64,000 nt of DNA from Bradyrhizobium sp. CCBAU 53338 (GTDB taxonomy: Bacteria > Pseudomonadota > Alphaproteobacteria > Rhizobiales > Xanthobacteraceae). The notes under the pieces were generated by a model. The model was not told the origin of the DNA and ran no database searches. It saw nothing but the letters and a program-made list of their open reading frames with translations. The stretch lies in assembly GCF_015291665.1 (NCBI RefSeq), contig NZ_CP030049.1, forward strand, positions 1 to 64,000, written 5' to 3'. Numbering within the stretch: position 1 is the stretch's first letter; each line of letters begins with the position of its first letter. Position numbers and translations under genes: made by a program. Positions 44,444 to 53,610 of the stretch are shown piece after piece.

Positions 44444-45529
44444 ATGAAGACCCGTCGAGCTATTGTTGGAGTTGCCGCGGTCGGCCTGTTGCCGCTGACC
44501 GCCCCCTCTGTCGTCCGAGCGCAAAAGGCCACGATCCGCTGGCGCCTGGCGTCCAGCTATCCCAAGAACCTCGACACCATTCACGGTATCGCCGTTCGCC
44601 TTGCCAAGCACGTCGAGGAGATGACGGATGGCGGCTTCCAGATTCAGGTGTTCGGCCCCGGGGAAATCGTGCCAGGCCTGCAGGTACTCGATGCCGTGCA
44701 GAGCGAAACGGTCGAGATAGGACACACGGCATCGATCTACTACAGCGGCAAGAACAAGGCGTTTGCGATCGACACCGGGCTGCCGTTCGGAATGACGCCA
44801 CGCCAGCATCTGTCGTGGATGTATCGCGGCGGCGGGCTCGAACTGTTCAGGGAGTTCTTCAAGTCCTACGGCGTCGTGAACTTTCCCGGCGGCAGCACGG
44901 GCGTGCAGATGGGCGGTTGGTTTCGCCGCGAGGTCAATACGCTCAATGATCTGAAGGGCCTCAAGATGCGCATCCCCGGCATTGCGGGCGACGTGGTCGC
45001 ACGCCTCGGCGTCGTTCCTCAGAACATTGCCGGCGGCGACACCTATGCTGCACTAGAAAGAGGCACGATTGACGCGGTCGAATGGGTCGGCCCCTACGAT
45101 GACGAGAAGCTGGGCTTCAACAAAGTCGCAAAATATTACTATTACCCGGGCTGGTGGGATTGCACGGGGCAGTTGGCCTTCTATGTAGGAGCGAAGGCTT
45201 GGTCGGCCTTGCCTGCTCATTATCAGCGGGCATTCGAGGTGGCCGCCGCGGAGGCCTCCTGGGACATGCTGTCGCATTACGACGCCAGCAACATGGCGCC
45301 GCTGCGTCGGCTGATCGCAAACGGCACCGAGCTCAGGCCATTCTCGCGCGAGATCATGGAGGGCGGCTATCGCGCGGCATTCTCGCTCTACGCCGAAGAG
45401 ACGGAGAAGAATGCCGAGTTTCGCAAGATCTACAGCGAATGGCTGAAGTTTCGTGAGGACATCGTGACCTGGTTCAGGGTCGCAGAAGCGAGCTTCGAAT
45501 CCAATCTGTATAGCTTGTACAAGACGTGA
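44444..45529 (+). CDS. TRAP transporter substrate-binding protein (DctP-like)
   Basis: A 361-aa exported binding protein: signal MKTRRAIVGVAAVGLLPLTAPSVVRAQ and DctP-family body with LKMRIPGIAGDVVARLGVVPQ, whose Arg binds substrate carboxylate, and GTIDAVEWVGPYDD. The KTRR start could allow Tat export. ATG 44444 lies behind AGGGTGG. The DctQ and DctM membrane subunits are not in the window. It is co-oriented with the thiamine-diphosphate gene, 88 nt downstream. Confidence 0.92.
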   Translation: MKTRRAIVGVAAVGLLPLTAPSVVRAQKATIRWRLASSYPKNLDTIHGIAVRLAKHVEEMTDGGFQIQVFGPGEIVPGLQVLDAVQSETVEIGHTASIYYSGKNKAFAIDTGLPFGMTPRQHLSWMYRGGGLELFREFFKSYGVVNFPGGSTGVQMGGWFRREVNTLNDLKGLKMRIPGIAGDVVARLGVVPQNIAGGDTYAALERGTIDAVEWVGPYDDEKLGFNKVAKYYYYPGWWDCTGQLAFYVGAKAWSALPAHYQRAFEVAAAEASWDMLSHYDASNMAPLRRLIANGTELRPFSREIMEGGYRAAFSLYAEETEKNAEFRKIYSEWLKFREDIVTWFRVAEASFESNLYSLYKT

Positions 45530-46261
45530 CCGGATCGGTCTCTAGGGCTCGGGGGCCCGCGCTTCGCATCGGCAACTCAGGCGACTTCCAGCAGCCGCGT
45601 TCAAACGATGCCCAAGAAGTTTCGTGCTGGCTATCCTTCTTGGACTGGCTGCGGCCGAATATGGATCGTGAGGGTCTTACCGCGCACGCTCCGTCATCCC
45701 CTCGAACTGTGTGCGGTAACACAACTCTGGGCCCTGACGCGATATATATAGTGCTACGCCGCAGAGTTCTTACTCGGCAACGACGCCCAGTAACGAATTC
45801 AGCACGAACACAGGACAGCCCGAGCCGGCGCATGCGGAGTAGGTTGGTGCCGCCGGAAGGCGATGCAATCATGTTGGACGGATTGGGACCGCCAAAACCG
45901 CTCGGCGCCGGGGCGGCAACTCCGGCAGACCTTGTCACCCGCCCATGGGACTGACTTTCCGCATTTTATAGCCAAATTGCCGGGCTGGCTCCACGTGAAT
46001 ACGCAAGCAAGGCGTAACTTAAGAAGGCACGGCAATGATCTGCTCGCTGTGAATTTCGCTATTCCGAGCGAAGGAATTGAGCAGAAGGCGCGCAAGACCG
46101 GTGGCTCGTGCGCCGAACCCGAGCAGATCAGAACCGACGTCGACCGCCACGCCGCCGAACCGAGAGTCTACAGATGCATCCTAGCTGCGCCGCGAAAAGC
46201 GACGGCTAGCACCATTCGCACATGATCGAAGAAGGCCTGGTCGGAACCTCGAAAAGTGGGA
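45530..46261. other. Intergenic region, no gene supported
   Basis: Frames of about 140-150 codons on both strands overlap each other (45474-45954) without any recognisable domain or ribosome site. It separates the catabolic cluster from the secretion locus, with genes converging on it. Confidence 0.5.
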
Positions 46262-46747
46262 TTAAGGTGCCGTTCCGGGCCGCCATTGAATGGCTAGCCA
46301 TTGAGCTTGGCTGAGTTGTGCAGGCGTGAGATTATTGGCTACCGCGTCTCTTGTTCGAAGGTAATACGGGCGCCGTAGCTGAGGAGCGTGGGCGGCAGCC
46401 AAATTCAGCCACATGTACGCAAGAACGCCATCCTGCGCAACGCCATGCCCCTTATCGTAGGAGAGGCCGAACAAATATTGGCCTGTCGGATCACCGCATG
46501 CGGCTGCCGTGTGGTAATACGCCGCGGCTATCTCGTAGGACTGCGGGACATTGAAGCCATGTTCGTGCCTGAAGCCCAAGACAGCTGCGGCTCGAGCGGA
46601 CCGGCATGCTTCAATCGCACCGCCCGCCGCCGAAACATGTCGCCGCGCGAATGAGCGCCCGTTTTCGGAGAGTTCGGCGCCGAACACGTTGCCGATAGTC
46701 CACAGTGTGAGGAACAAAGTTCCGATCAGGGGGCGTGCATTCTTCAT
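46262..46747 (-). CDS. Exported Sel1-repeat protein
   Basis: A 161-aa protein with a signal peptide (MKNARPLIGTLFLTLWTIGNVFG) and one to two Sel1-like repeats (AAAYYHTAAACGDPTGQYLFGLSYDKGHGVAQDGVLAYMWLNLAAAHA). Start at ATG 46747 gives the signal peptide directly. It lies 45 nt downstream of the prepilin peptidase gene; a helper role in secretion is possible but not shown. Confidence 0.8.
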   Translation of the reverse strand: MKNARPLIGTLFLTLWTIGNVFGAELSENGRSFARRHVSAAGGAIEACRSARAAAVLGFRHEHGFNVPQSYEIAAAYYHTAAACGDPTGQYLFGLSYDKGHGVAQDGVLAYMWLNLAAAHAPQLRRPYYLRTRDAVANNLTPAQLSQAQWLAIQWRPGTAP

Positions 46748-46792
46748 AGATGTTCCCGAGTCGATTTGCAATCTGCAACGATCATTCGAACC

Positions 46793-47392
46793 TCACCAGA
46801 CCTTCCATATCAGCCATGTGACCCAAATGGCTGGCGCGAAGAACAGACCGAACGGCAGCCGGGTGATGGCTTGGATGCTGTCGCGACGGAGAAGCGCCGC
46901 AATTCCGCAGGCGATTAAAGCTGATCCGGCCGCGACCTCGATTGCGATTGGAATCAGATTCCAATCGAGCCAGACTCCAGCAACGCCGGCGAGTTTGACG
47001 TCCCCCAACCCGATGCCGTCGCGCAGACGGACGGACCTGTAGGCGATGCGCAATAGCCAGAACATCGCGGCTAATGCCGCTCCGCGCGATGCTGCCGTCG
47101 CGAGCGTCGGCACCATCCAGTCTGGAGGTTGCACGAACACGTTTGCCAATCCGAGTACAAGCGCCAGGATGGTCAGTTCGTCTGGTATTACGAAGAGTCG
47201 CGCATCTATAACGGCGATTGCGATGGCAACGGCGGAGAATGCCGCCCCGAGGAGGCCTGCGGAGCTCGGATCCGCTGCGACGCTCGTCGCCATGCAGACG
47301 GCGCAGAGGACGAATGCCGCCGTGACCGTGACGTGGGTCGGTGCTCGGAACGTGAGAAACTTTTGCGAGCAACGCGAGAGGCGTTCCGGCAT
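46793..47392 (-). CDS. gspO: Type II/IV prepilin peptidase (A24 family)
   Basis: A 199-aa inner-membrane aspartic peptidase that trims pseudopilins. Both catalytic Asp motifs are visible: VIDARLFVIPDE and GIGLGDVKL. Six or so hydrophobic segments. It lacks the N-terminal methyltransferase-type domain and Cys knuckles of full-length PilD, resembling short CpaA/TadV-like or minimal GspO proteins. ATG 47392 with GAGG upstream; longer upstream frame is a shadow of gspD. Confidence 0.9.
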   Translation of the reverse strand: MPERLSRCSQKFLTFRAPTHVTVTAAFVLCAVCMATSVAADPSSAGLLGAAFSAVAIAIAVIDARLFVIPDELTILALVLGLANVFVQPPDWMVPTLATAASRGAALAAMFWLLRIAYRSVRLRDGIGLGDVKLAGVAGVWLDWNLIPIAIEVAAGSALIACGIAALLRRDSIQAITRLPFGLFFAPAIWVTWLIWKVW

Positions 47393-47408
47393 TTTCCTCG
47401 TTGCTCCT

Positions 47409-49706
47409 TCATTGAAGTAGTGGCGGTTGTCTTCCCTTGGAAGGAAGGGACTCGACCGTTCCGCGCAGCTTTGCCCGAAACTCCTCGGCGACGTAGTGGG
47501 CGGCAATGCTGTCCCGAATGACTTGCGGACGGATGAAGATAATGAGCTCGGTCCGGGTCGTCGTCTTGTTCTGGTGCGACAGGAGGTCGCCAATTTTCGG
47601 TATCTCGTCGAGAACCGGAATCCCACCACGATCGACTTCAGTGTTTTCCTGAATGAGGCCTGCCAAGAGTACGGTTTGCCCGTTCGGCACGGCGACAGAG
47701 CTCTTCACTTTGCGTTGCGAGACGGTCGGCGTGAGCGAGTTCGCGGTCGCGTTCGTCGCCTGACTGATTTCTTGCTCGATATCGAGGCGCACGTTGCCGT
47801 CGGGACTAACCCGAGGAATGACGCGCAAGATAATGCCGGTGTTGCGATAGTCGATTGAGTTGATGATCGTGTTGTTGGTGCCGGTCGCCGAATTGAGAAC
47901 GTTGCCGGTGCCGGTCGATACCGGGATCTCGTTCCCAACGAGTAGTGTGCCGACCTGATTGTCGATCACAACCAGCGAAGGGTTCGATAATATCTTGACA
48001 TCTGTCACCGCGTGCAGCGCATCTATGATCATGTTGGGCTGCGCCTCAGGGCCGACGAGGAAATTAAAGCCTGGGAAGGCGCGGTTAAGGAAAGCGGATG
48101 CGACGCCATTGAGGACGCTCGACTGCTGTCCTGGGGGGGAGCTTGGGACGTTCAGGGCGGAGCCTCGATCGGGAGCCATACCGAGGTTTTTGCTTTGGAT
48201 GAAAAATTGAACCCCGTAGCTCAGATTGTTGTTGAGCGTAACTTCAGCGATGGTCGCATCGATCGCGACTTGAGCCTGCGGTTGGTCGAGCTGGCGTATG
48301 GTCTGTTCGACGGTCCGGTAATTCTGAGCGTTCGCATAGATAAGCAGGGAGTTCGTGGAAACGTCGGCTGCGATGCGAATCCCCTCCATCACGGGCCTGC
48401 CGCTAAGGCCAGCGCTCTGTAGCTCCGAGCCGCCAGTGTCGTTCCCTGTTCGCGATCCGCCCCCGAGTGCGCCTCCGCCGAAATCAGTATTGCCTTTTGT
48501 GCTTGTGGAGGAGCTGGAAGTCGTTGAGATGGCTGGTAGTCGGTCGGCATTGGACGATGTCCTCACCAAACCGCTCCCAGGCGCGACCTGTCCCGCCGCG
48601 CTGTCGGTTGCATTTGAGCTGCCTCCGCCGAAGATTTCGCCGAGCACTTTCGCGAGCTGCCGGGCGTCGCCGTACTTGACCCGGCGGACATGTACAACAA
48701 CACGGGCAGGATCTGATGCGTCGAGTCGGCCAATCCAAGTCTGGACCGTTCGCAGGAGCTGCGGCTTGGAGGTTACCGCCAAAATCGCGTTGCGGCGCTC
48801 CATTACCTGAAACTTGACAAGATCGTGCCCAACGTCGCCTTCCTTTGAATTCAAGATTTTTTCGAGTTCTGTCAGGACAGGCTCAGGAGCGCTGTTCTGG
48901 AGTGGAAAGATACCGACTGACTGCCCCCGCATCCAATCAACGTCGAAACCAACAGCCGTATCGACGACCGTGCGACGCTCGGGCCCTGTGCCCTGAACCA
49001 GCAGCATGTTGCGAGCCTTATCCACGCGAACCGCACCGGGCTTCGTAGCAAAACTATCCAGGAGCTGCATCAGCGTCCCGGCCGATATGTATTGAAGCGG
49101 CACGACAGAGACGCCAAATCCCGGCTCCACGTTTGCAGGCTGCGAATCAAGACTGCCGGCTGCGAGTGCCTCTGTCTGTGGGACAATTCGATAAGCGGCG
49201 CCGTCGCGGACGAGCGCGACTCCTGCCAATCGGAGCGCACTCTCGAACACGAACAGCAAGTCCTGCTTCGGAACCGGCCTTCCCGACGCAATATTGATAT
49301 TGCCCTGAGCACGCGGGTCGATTGTGTAGCTCGTCTTCAGGATGTCGCCGAGTACAGTTTTTGCAACCGACGCAATCGTGGCGTTTTCGAAATTCAGTTC
49401 ATACCCGGGACCGGTGCCGGTACTCGTCGCCGGGGCCACGATTGCCTGCATAGAAGAGACCGGCTCGGCCGAAAAGAGTTGGGCGCGACCTGGCCGGACA
49501 GTGCCTTGCAGATCGGCTTCTGCGGTGCGTTCCGGAAATCGGGGAAGCAGATCCTGATTACGAACCTCATCCATTACGTCAGGTTTGGTGTGAGTGTCCT
49601 GCCACGTGAGTGGCGCGCCGCATCCCGTCAGAGCCCCCGCGGCAACTAGGGCAATTGTCTTCTTCAGCTTCGCGCCACATCGCAAACGGTGCAGGCGTGT
49701 CAACAT
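47409..49706 (-). CDS. gspD: Type II secretion secretin GspD
   Basis: A 765-aa outer-membrane secretin. The signal ends in ALTGCGAP, a lipobox-like motif (Cys lipidation possible). N0/N1-N3 domains occupy about 100-470, with a Gly/Ser-rich insert in N3 (residues about 385-430). The secretin C-terminus has VPNGQTVLLAGLIQE and GGIPVLDEIPKIGDLLS. ATG 49706 (AGAGG upstream) preferred over ATG 49739. The gene is read after two exported-protein genes rather than at the head of the gsp operon. Confidence 0.95.
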   Translation of the reverse strand: MLTRLHRLRCGAKLKKTIALVAAGALTGCGAPLTWQDTHTKPDVMDEVRNQDLLPRFPERTAEADLQGTVRPGRAQLFSAEPVSSMQAIVAPATSTGTGPGYELNFENATIASVAKTVLGDILKTSYTIDPRAQGNINIASGRPVPKQDLLFVFESALRLAGVALVRDGAAYRIVPQTEALAAGSLDSQPANVEPGFGVSVVPLQYISAGTLMQLLDSFATKPGAVRVDKARNMLLVQGTGPERRTVVDTAVGFDVDWMRGQSVGIFPLQNSAPEPVLTELEKILNSKEGDVGHDLVKFQVMERRNAILAVTSKPQLLRTVQTWIGRLDASDPARVVVHVRRVKYGDARQLAKVLGEIFGGGSSNATDSAAGQVAPGSGLVRTSSNADRLPAISTTSSSSTSTKGNTDFGGGALGGGSRTGNDTGGSELQSAGLSGRPVMEGIRIAADVSTNSLLIYANAQNYRTVEQTIRQLDQPQAQVAIDATIAEVTLNNNLSYGVQFFIQSKNLGMAPDRGSALNVPSSPPGQQSSVLNGVASAFLNRAFPGFNFLVGPEAQPNMIIDALHAVTDVKILSNPSLVVIDNQVGTLLVGNEIPVSTGTGNVLNSATGTNNTIINSIDYRNTGIILRVIPRVSPDGNVRLDIEQEISQATNATANSLTPTVSQRKVKSSVAVPNGQTVLLAGLIQENTEVDRGGIPVLDEIPKIGDLLSHQNKTTTRTELIIFIRPQVIRDSIAAHYVAEEFRAKLRGTVESLPSKGRQPPLLQ

Positions 49707-49985
49707 AGCGCGTAGCCTCTCACTCTCTCGCGTCTTCATTACAAATGCGAGCAGATCGTCGAGCGCGTGAACCGCGCGGCGCCCAATCTTCTCAATGATT
49801 GACGTTACTCCTTATGTTGTTGTCGCAACGGCTAAGCCGCATGCAACAATATCGCTGCACCGACACTTTCGTTTCGCCCGTGACAATTCTGCAAAGCAAT
49901 GTCTCCGCGCGCGAAATCGCTCATAAGACAGCTTGTTCAGCGTCGAGCGGCGACTTCATTCGGTTGAGCAAGGCTGTAATTGCCT

Positions 49986-50636
49986 CTAACTTAGACATCG
50001 CACCGAAACCTTGTTTGAGTATTGCGCATCCCAACCGACCGGTTGAACGTTGGGATTGAGATAAGCATCGCCGAGAAGTTCCCGTTGAGCGGCGGCATCG
50101 CCTGGCCGTGCGACGACGAGCGCGCAGTCTTTGGGTGCCTTCGTCATGATGACGGCGTCTCCTTCTTGGAAATCGAACTCGATCTCGTCTGTTTCATCGA
50201 AGAGCTCGAGCGTGAAATTGCTGTTGCTCACGGGCTGCTTGAAGTTGAGAGCCATATGCAATGTTAGCACCGATCCATCCCACTCGAGCCATGAATCGGA
50301 TGCGCCATCGAATGGCTGCTTGGTGCCATTGACGCGCGCGAACGTATAGAAGTCAGACGCGCGCAGCGAATTAACCGTCGCCCTGGCCAGCGGATCAAGC
50401 TGGTCACGCCCGAGGTGTGGGGCGCTTTCGTTGAGGCCGCTACTTCGCAATGCCGTCACCGACGTTTCCCTATCGTAGGTCCAAGATACGCGGACGCCGC
50501 TGATAGAGCCATTTCCATCAAAGATAACCGCATCATGCATGTGAACCAATATATCCGGATGAGCGTCGACGTGCCTTGCGTGGATGCACACACACAGCGT
50601 TGCGACGATTACGAACCAAATCAGAGAGCGTTTCAT
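49986..50636 (-). CDS. Exported DUF1007-like protein
   Basis: A 216-aa protein with signal peptide (MKRSLIWFVIVATLCVCIHARHVDA) and mature start HPDILVHMHDAVIFDGNGSISGVRVSWTYD, the pattern of DUF1007 proteins, which in other genomes accompany zinc or nickel transport. The N-terminal His cluster could bind metal. It lies between gspD and a secreted metallohydrolase gene on the same strand, so export by the secretion system is possible. Confidence 0.82.
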   Translation of the reverse strand: MKRSLIWFVIVATLCVCIHARHVDAHPDILVHMHDAVIFDGNGSISGVRVSWTYDRETSVTALRSSGLNESAPHLGRDQLDPLARATVNSLRASDFYTFARVNGTKQPFDGASDSWLEWDGSVLTLHMALNFKQPVSNSNFTLELFDETDEIEFDFQEGDAVIMTKAPKDCALVVARPGDAAAQRELLGDAYLNPNVQPVGWDAQYSNKVSVRCLS

Positions 50637-50718
50637 TGCATCATTTCAGTTGCATCCGGCGCGCGGATCGTGGAAGGGCGCGACGGCTCCTCTTTTCGAG
50701 CAGCCGTCGGCGCGGTGG

Positions 50719-52053
50719 TCACGGCTTCCCGTGGTCGTCGTGGTGGTCGTCTGGATCAGAACCGCAATAATGCTTGATGGCGGGCAGCTTCTTTGGATTG
50801 TCCCAGCGCGGGTCCCGAATGTCGTAGACGATGGGCTTTGCGTAATCTTCGGGATCAACGAGCCATCGTGTGTCTGGCCATTGATCGAGTGTCAGGCCGA
50901 GGCGCTTAATTTGATCCAGGTATCCGCCGTAAACGGCGGGCGAGATGGATTCCTTGAAGGTCGACCCGGTGGTCAGATGCAACGGAATGAAGATCTTCGG
51001 GTTCAGCGCTTGAATATACGCGAAGGGATCACGATAAGAATTGTTATCGAAATTGGCTGTCGCAATCGTACCGGCATCCACATCGGTGGCCGGTAAACTC
51101 TTCAGGATGTTCGTGATACGCTGGCCGTCAGCTGGCGTGCCGTTGGGCCACCCGCTTCCCAATCCTTCTTTGAGTGCTCCCGACGAGTTATACCAAGCAA
51201 AGGTGAAGTGACGACCTTCGCGCAACACAAAATCGAAAAACAGCGGAATAGGGCCACCCGGACCACCACTGCCGCTGGTAGCAATGTTGATCTGCCCAGG
51301 CAGCGTCCCACTTTTCCCGGGCGCAAGCGGCGTTCCGGCCGGAAACAGCCCCGGATCGCGCGGGTCAACCGCATAATAAACGGACGGATTAGGTGCCCGC
51401 GGCCAGGTCGGGTCGACCGGGACTGCAACCGAGTGCAAGTGTCGGAAGGCGATTACGCAGGCGTCCGGTTCCAGGAAGTCCAGTTTGACAATTTGGGTGC
51501 CGGGAACCGAACCGGTCGTCGTGACCGTGTTGCAGGAGATCGACGCCTTGTGAGGAAACGCCGTAGCCGGATTACCTTGAATCGCCGGGTCGGCCTGCTC
51601 GCGCGCGAAATCGGCTTGCAGGGCAACGCAGGTTTCCGCGGTGGCGTAGAGTTTCGCGCCGGTCATCGCAGCGATGTAGGCCGCGTTGTCCGCGTGATCG
51701 AAGTGACCATGCCCGATTAGAAGGCCTTCTGGTTTGAGAGCAACCAAATCGCCGATAACGAAGGGCGTGCGGCCCGGCGAAACTTCGAGCCGAGTGACGT
51801 AAGTGTCCAAAAGCAAAACGTGGCCGGCAATGGAAGCCGCCAGAGTTGAATTCGAGAGCCACGACAAGATGACCTTGTCGGGACTGACCCGCCCGGACTC
51901 GGGATCGACGTTCTCGTCGCCGAAAAATTTCTGACGCGCTGCGATCAAGTCGCCATTGTTTGCGTGAGCCGTGGTCGACAACGCCGAACCTGCCATGAGC
52001 GTCGCGGCCAAAGCCAAGGCACACTTGGTTGGGATTGAGTTCCTGCGTAACAT
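50719..52053 (-). CDS. Exported metallo-beta-lactamase-fold hydrolase
   Basis: A 444-aa protein with a Sec signal (MLRRNSIPTKCALALAATLMAG, cleavage near AHAN). The metal site HGHFDHADN identifies the metallo-beta-lactamase fold; later PLHLTTG supplies another His. The C-terminal tail DPDDHHDDHGKP is His/Asp-rich and may bind metal. Start ATG 52053 has GAGGAA upstream. Its place inside the gsp locus makes it the best candidate for a type II secretion substrate. Confidence 0.87.
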   Translation of the reverse strand: MLRRNSIPTKCALALAATLMAGSALSTTAHANNGDLIAARQKFFGDENVDPESGRVSPDKVILSWLSNSTLAASIAGHVLLLDTYVTRLEVSPGRTPFVIGDLVALKPEGLLIGHGHFDHADNAAYIAAMTGAKLYATAETCVALQADFAREQADPAIQGNPATAFPHKASISCNTVTTTGSVPGTQIVKLDFLEPDACVIAFRHLHSVAVPVDPTWPRAPNPSVYYAVDPRDPGLFPAGTPLAPGKSGTLPGQINIATSGSGGPGGPIPLFFDFVLREGRHFTFAWYNSSGALKEGLGSGWPNGTPADGQRITNILKSLPATDVDAGTIATANFDNNSYRDPFAYIQALNPKIFIPLHLTTGSTFKESISPAVYGGYLDQIKRLGLTLDQWPDTRWLVDPEDYAKPIVYDIRDPRWDNPKKLPAIKHYCGSDPDDHHDDHGKP

Positions 52054-52456
52054 ATAAAGGTTCCTCTTTCGGTTGTTCAATCGTTAGAGTGAAGGTCGCC
52101 ATCTCGAAAAGCCTCGCTCGTGTTTCCGAGTAGATAGGCGACAGATCGGATCGGGCCATTGATGTTTGAAAGTCCCCCGCCAGCCGCGCCAAACGAAAAG
52201 CGGTTCATAAGGCGCTTTCTCGCGATGCTAGGGACTGAATGACGGACATCAATATCTGAGGTGTGTTGTCGAGCGACACGAAGTGTTGCTTGTCAAGATG
52301 AATTGCCTCTGTGCGCTGCAACGTAGGGTCTGCGGCATTGCACGCAATGGCACGAGCGGCTACGAGATCGTCGTGTCGGTGTACCTGAAGGCGACCCATC
52401 GCAGCGCGGCACACTTGGCGGTTGCGATTGATCCGCTAACATAATCGCATTTACCC
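52054..52456. other. Intergenic region within the secretion locus
   Basis: No supported gene. It may hold the promoter for the metallohydrolase, DUF1007 and gspD genes, since it is the only sizeable gap between gspC-like and gspD parts of the locus. Confidence 0.45.
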
Positions 52457-53056
52457 TTAACGCTTCGCAGGATGCCGTATTGAAGCGGTGCTGGCTTCCA
52501 CAGGCGCCGGATCTGCGGTCGTGCCGGGCAAGGCGAGAGCCAGAACCTTGATGTTCTCGCCGTTCGAAAGCGTGGCTTCACGCGCTCCGATGTCGCGCAA
52601 CGTCCATCCTGATTGAACTTCATCCTGCCGCAACTTCACCGTCTCGCCAGTCGCGCGATTCACAAAGACGGCGATGCTGTCGGCGCCCCCAGTTATCGTG
52701 CCCACGAGTTCAAATGGCGGAAGCTCAGGCTCGAGCGGCTTGGGAGCCGCGACGACAACGGGGATAGTGGGCGCGTTCGGCGGCGGCAGAGACGGAGGGC
52801 GGCGTGACGGAGAGAATAGCGGGCGCTCTTGCGTTTTATTGAGCTGCGCAAGGGGGACTTTGGCAATGGGATTATGCTCCGATCGGGTAGCCTCGAATGG
52901 CTCCTTCGCAAGCAGGTACTCCATTGTGGGCGACACTGGCGGATTCAGGCCAGTAGCCGTTGAAGTCTGACTCGCCTCGGCAGGCCGCCTCCCCGATTCG
53001 ACTGCCAAGATCAGGAAGGCCAGCGCGAGAGCTTGAATCGTGAGGGGGCACTTCAT
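52457..53056 (-). CDS. GspC-like (PulC homology-region) type II secretion protein
   Basis: A 199-aa protein with an N-terminal hydrophobic segment (MKCPLTIQALALAFLILAV) and a proline-rich linker, followed by the HR domain of GspC: RPLFSPSRRPP, then FELVGTITGGADSIAVFVNRATG and GWTLRDIGAREATL. The HR domain contacts GspD in the periplasm. No PDZ domain follows, so it is a short version. The start overlaps the gspM stop by ATGA. Confidence 0.82.
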   Translation of the reverse strand: MKCPLTIQALALAFLILAVESGRRPAEASQTSTATGLNPPVSPTMEYLLAKEPFEATRSEHNPIAKVPLAQLNKTQERPLFSPSRRPPSLPPPNAPTIPVVVAAPKPLEPELPPFELVGTITGGADSIAVFVNRATGETVKLRQDEVQSGWTLRDIGAREATLSNGENIKVLALALPGTTADPAPVEASTASIRHPAKR

Positions 53057-53610
53057 TTGACACTCCGCCACCATCCGGAGACGACAATTGCGACGCGCAC
53101 CTTCGTCGCGGCGTGTCTTGTCGACGACTCGGGTACCTGTATGACCAATTGATCGATGAACAGGAAGGGCGATCCCGCCTCCAGCTCGTAAAGGAGGCCT
53201 TGAAGGGCCGGCTGCTCGATCTCGAGATCGACAGAGACTCTGACGATCCCGTGTTGTGCTCCTGCGTCCTGCAGATCGACCTGCGACGATAAGATGTTGC
53301 TTCCCATCCGCGTCGCTTCTGCAGAAACGTGCTGCAGCACCACGGCGGCCGCGACTGTGACCGTGGGACCTTCGACAACTGGTGGACTCACAGCGAGCGC
53401 CCCGTCGTTCGTGCTGCGGGCCGCCCGCTGTTGTGACTGCAACCTGTCGAACATTTCGTTCGCGTTCGCCAGCGTACGATGCTGTTCCGCCAGGTCCAAC
53501 GCCGTCCAGCCCGTGATCAGCAATAGAAATCCCGTCATTGCCGCGTAACAAATTGTGGCAACGAACGGAATGGCGCTGACGTAGCGTCTAATGCGGTAGG
53601 TCTGGTTCAT
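53053..53610 (-). CDS. gspM: GspM-type inner-membrane protein
   Basis: A 185-aa bitopic protein: one membrane helix (AAMTGFLLLITGWTAL), a coiled-coil-like segment (EQHRTLANANEMFDRLQSQQ) and a ferredoxin-like periplasmic domain (VRVSVDLEIEQPALQGLLYELE). It matches the GspMb type. It overlaps gspL by 23 nt. Confidence 0.85.
   Translation of the reverse strand: MNQTYRIRRYVSAIPFVATICYAAMTGFLLLITGWTALDLAEQHRTLANANEMFDRLQSQQRAARSTNDGALAVSPPVVEGPTVTVAAAVVLQHVSAEATRMGSNILSSQVDLQDAGAQHGIVRVSVDLEIEQPALQGLLYELEAGSPFLFIDQLVIQVPESSTRHAATKVRVAIVVSGWWRSVK

Noticed and set aside
45474..45954. Opposed 140-155 codon frames after the TRAP gene
   Set aside because: They overlap on both strands, lack domains and ribosome sites; neither can be preferred.
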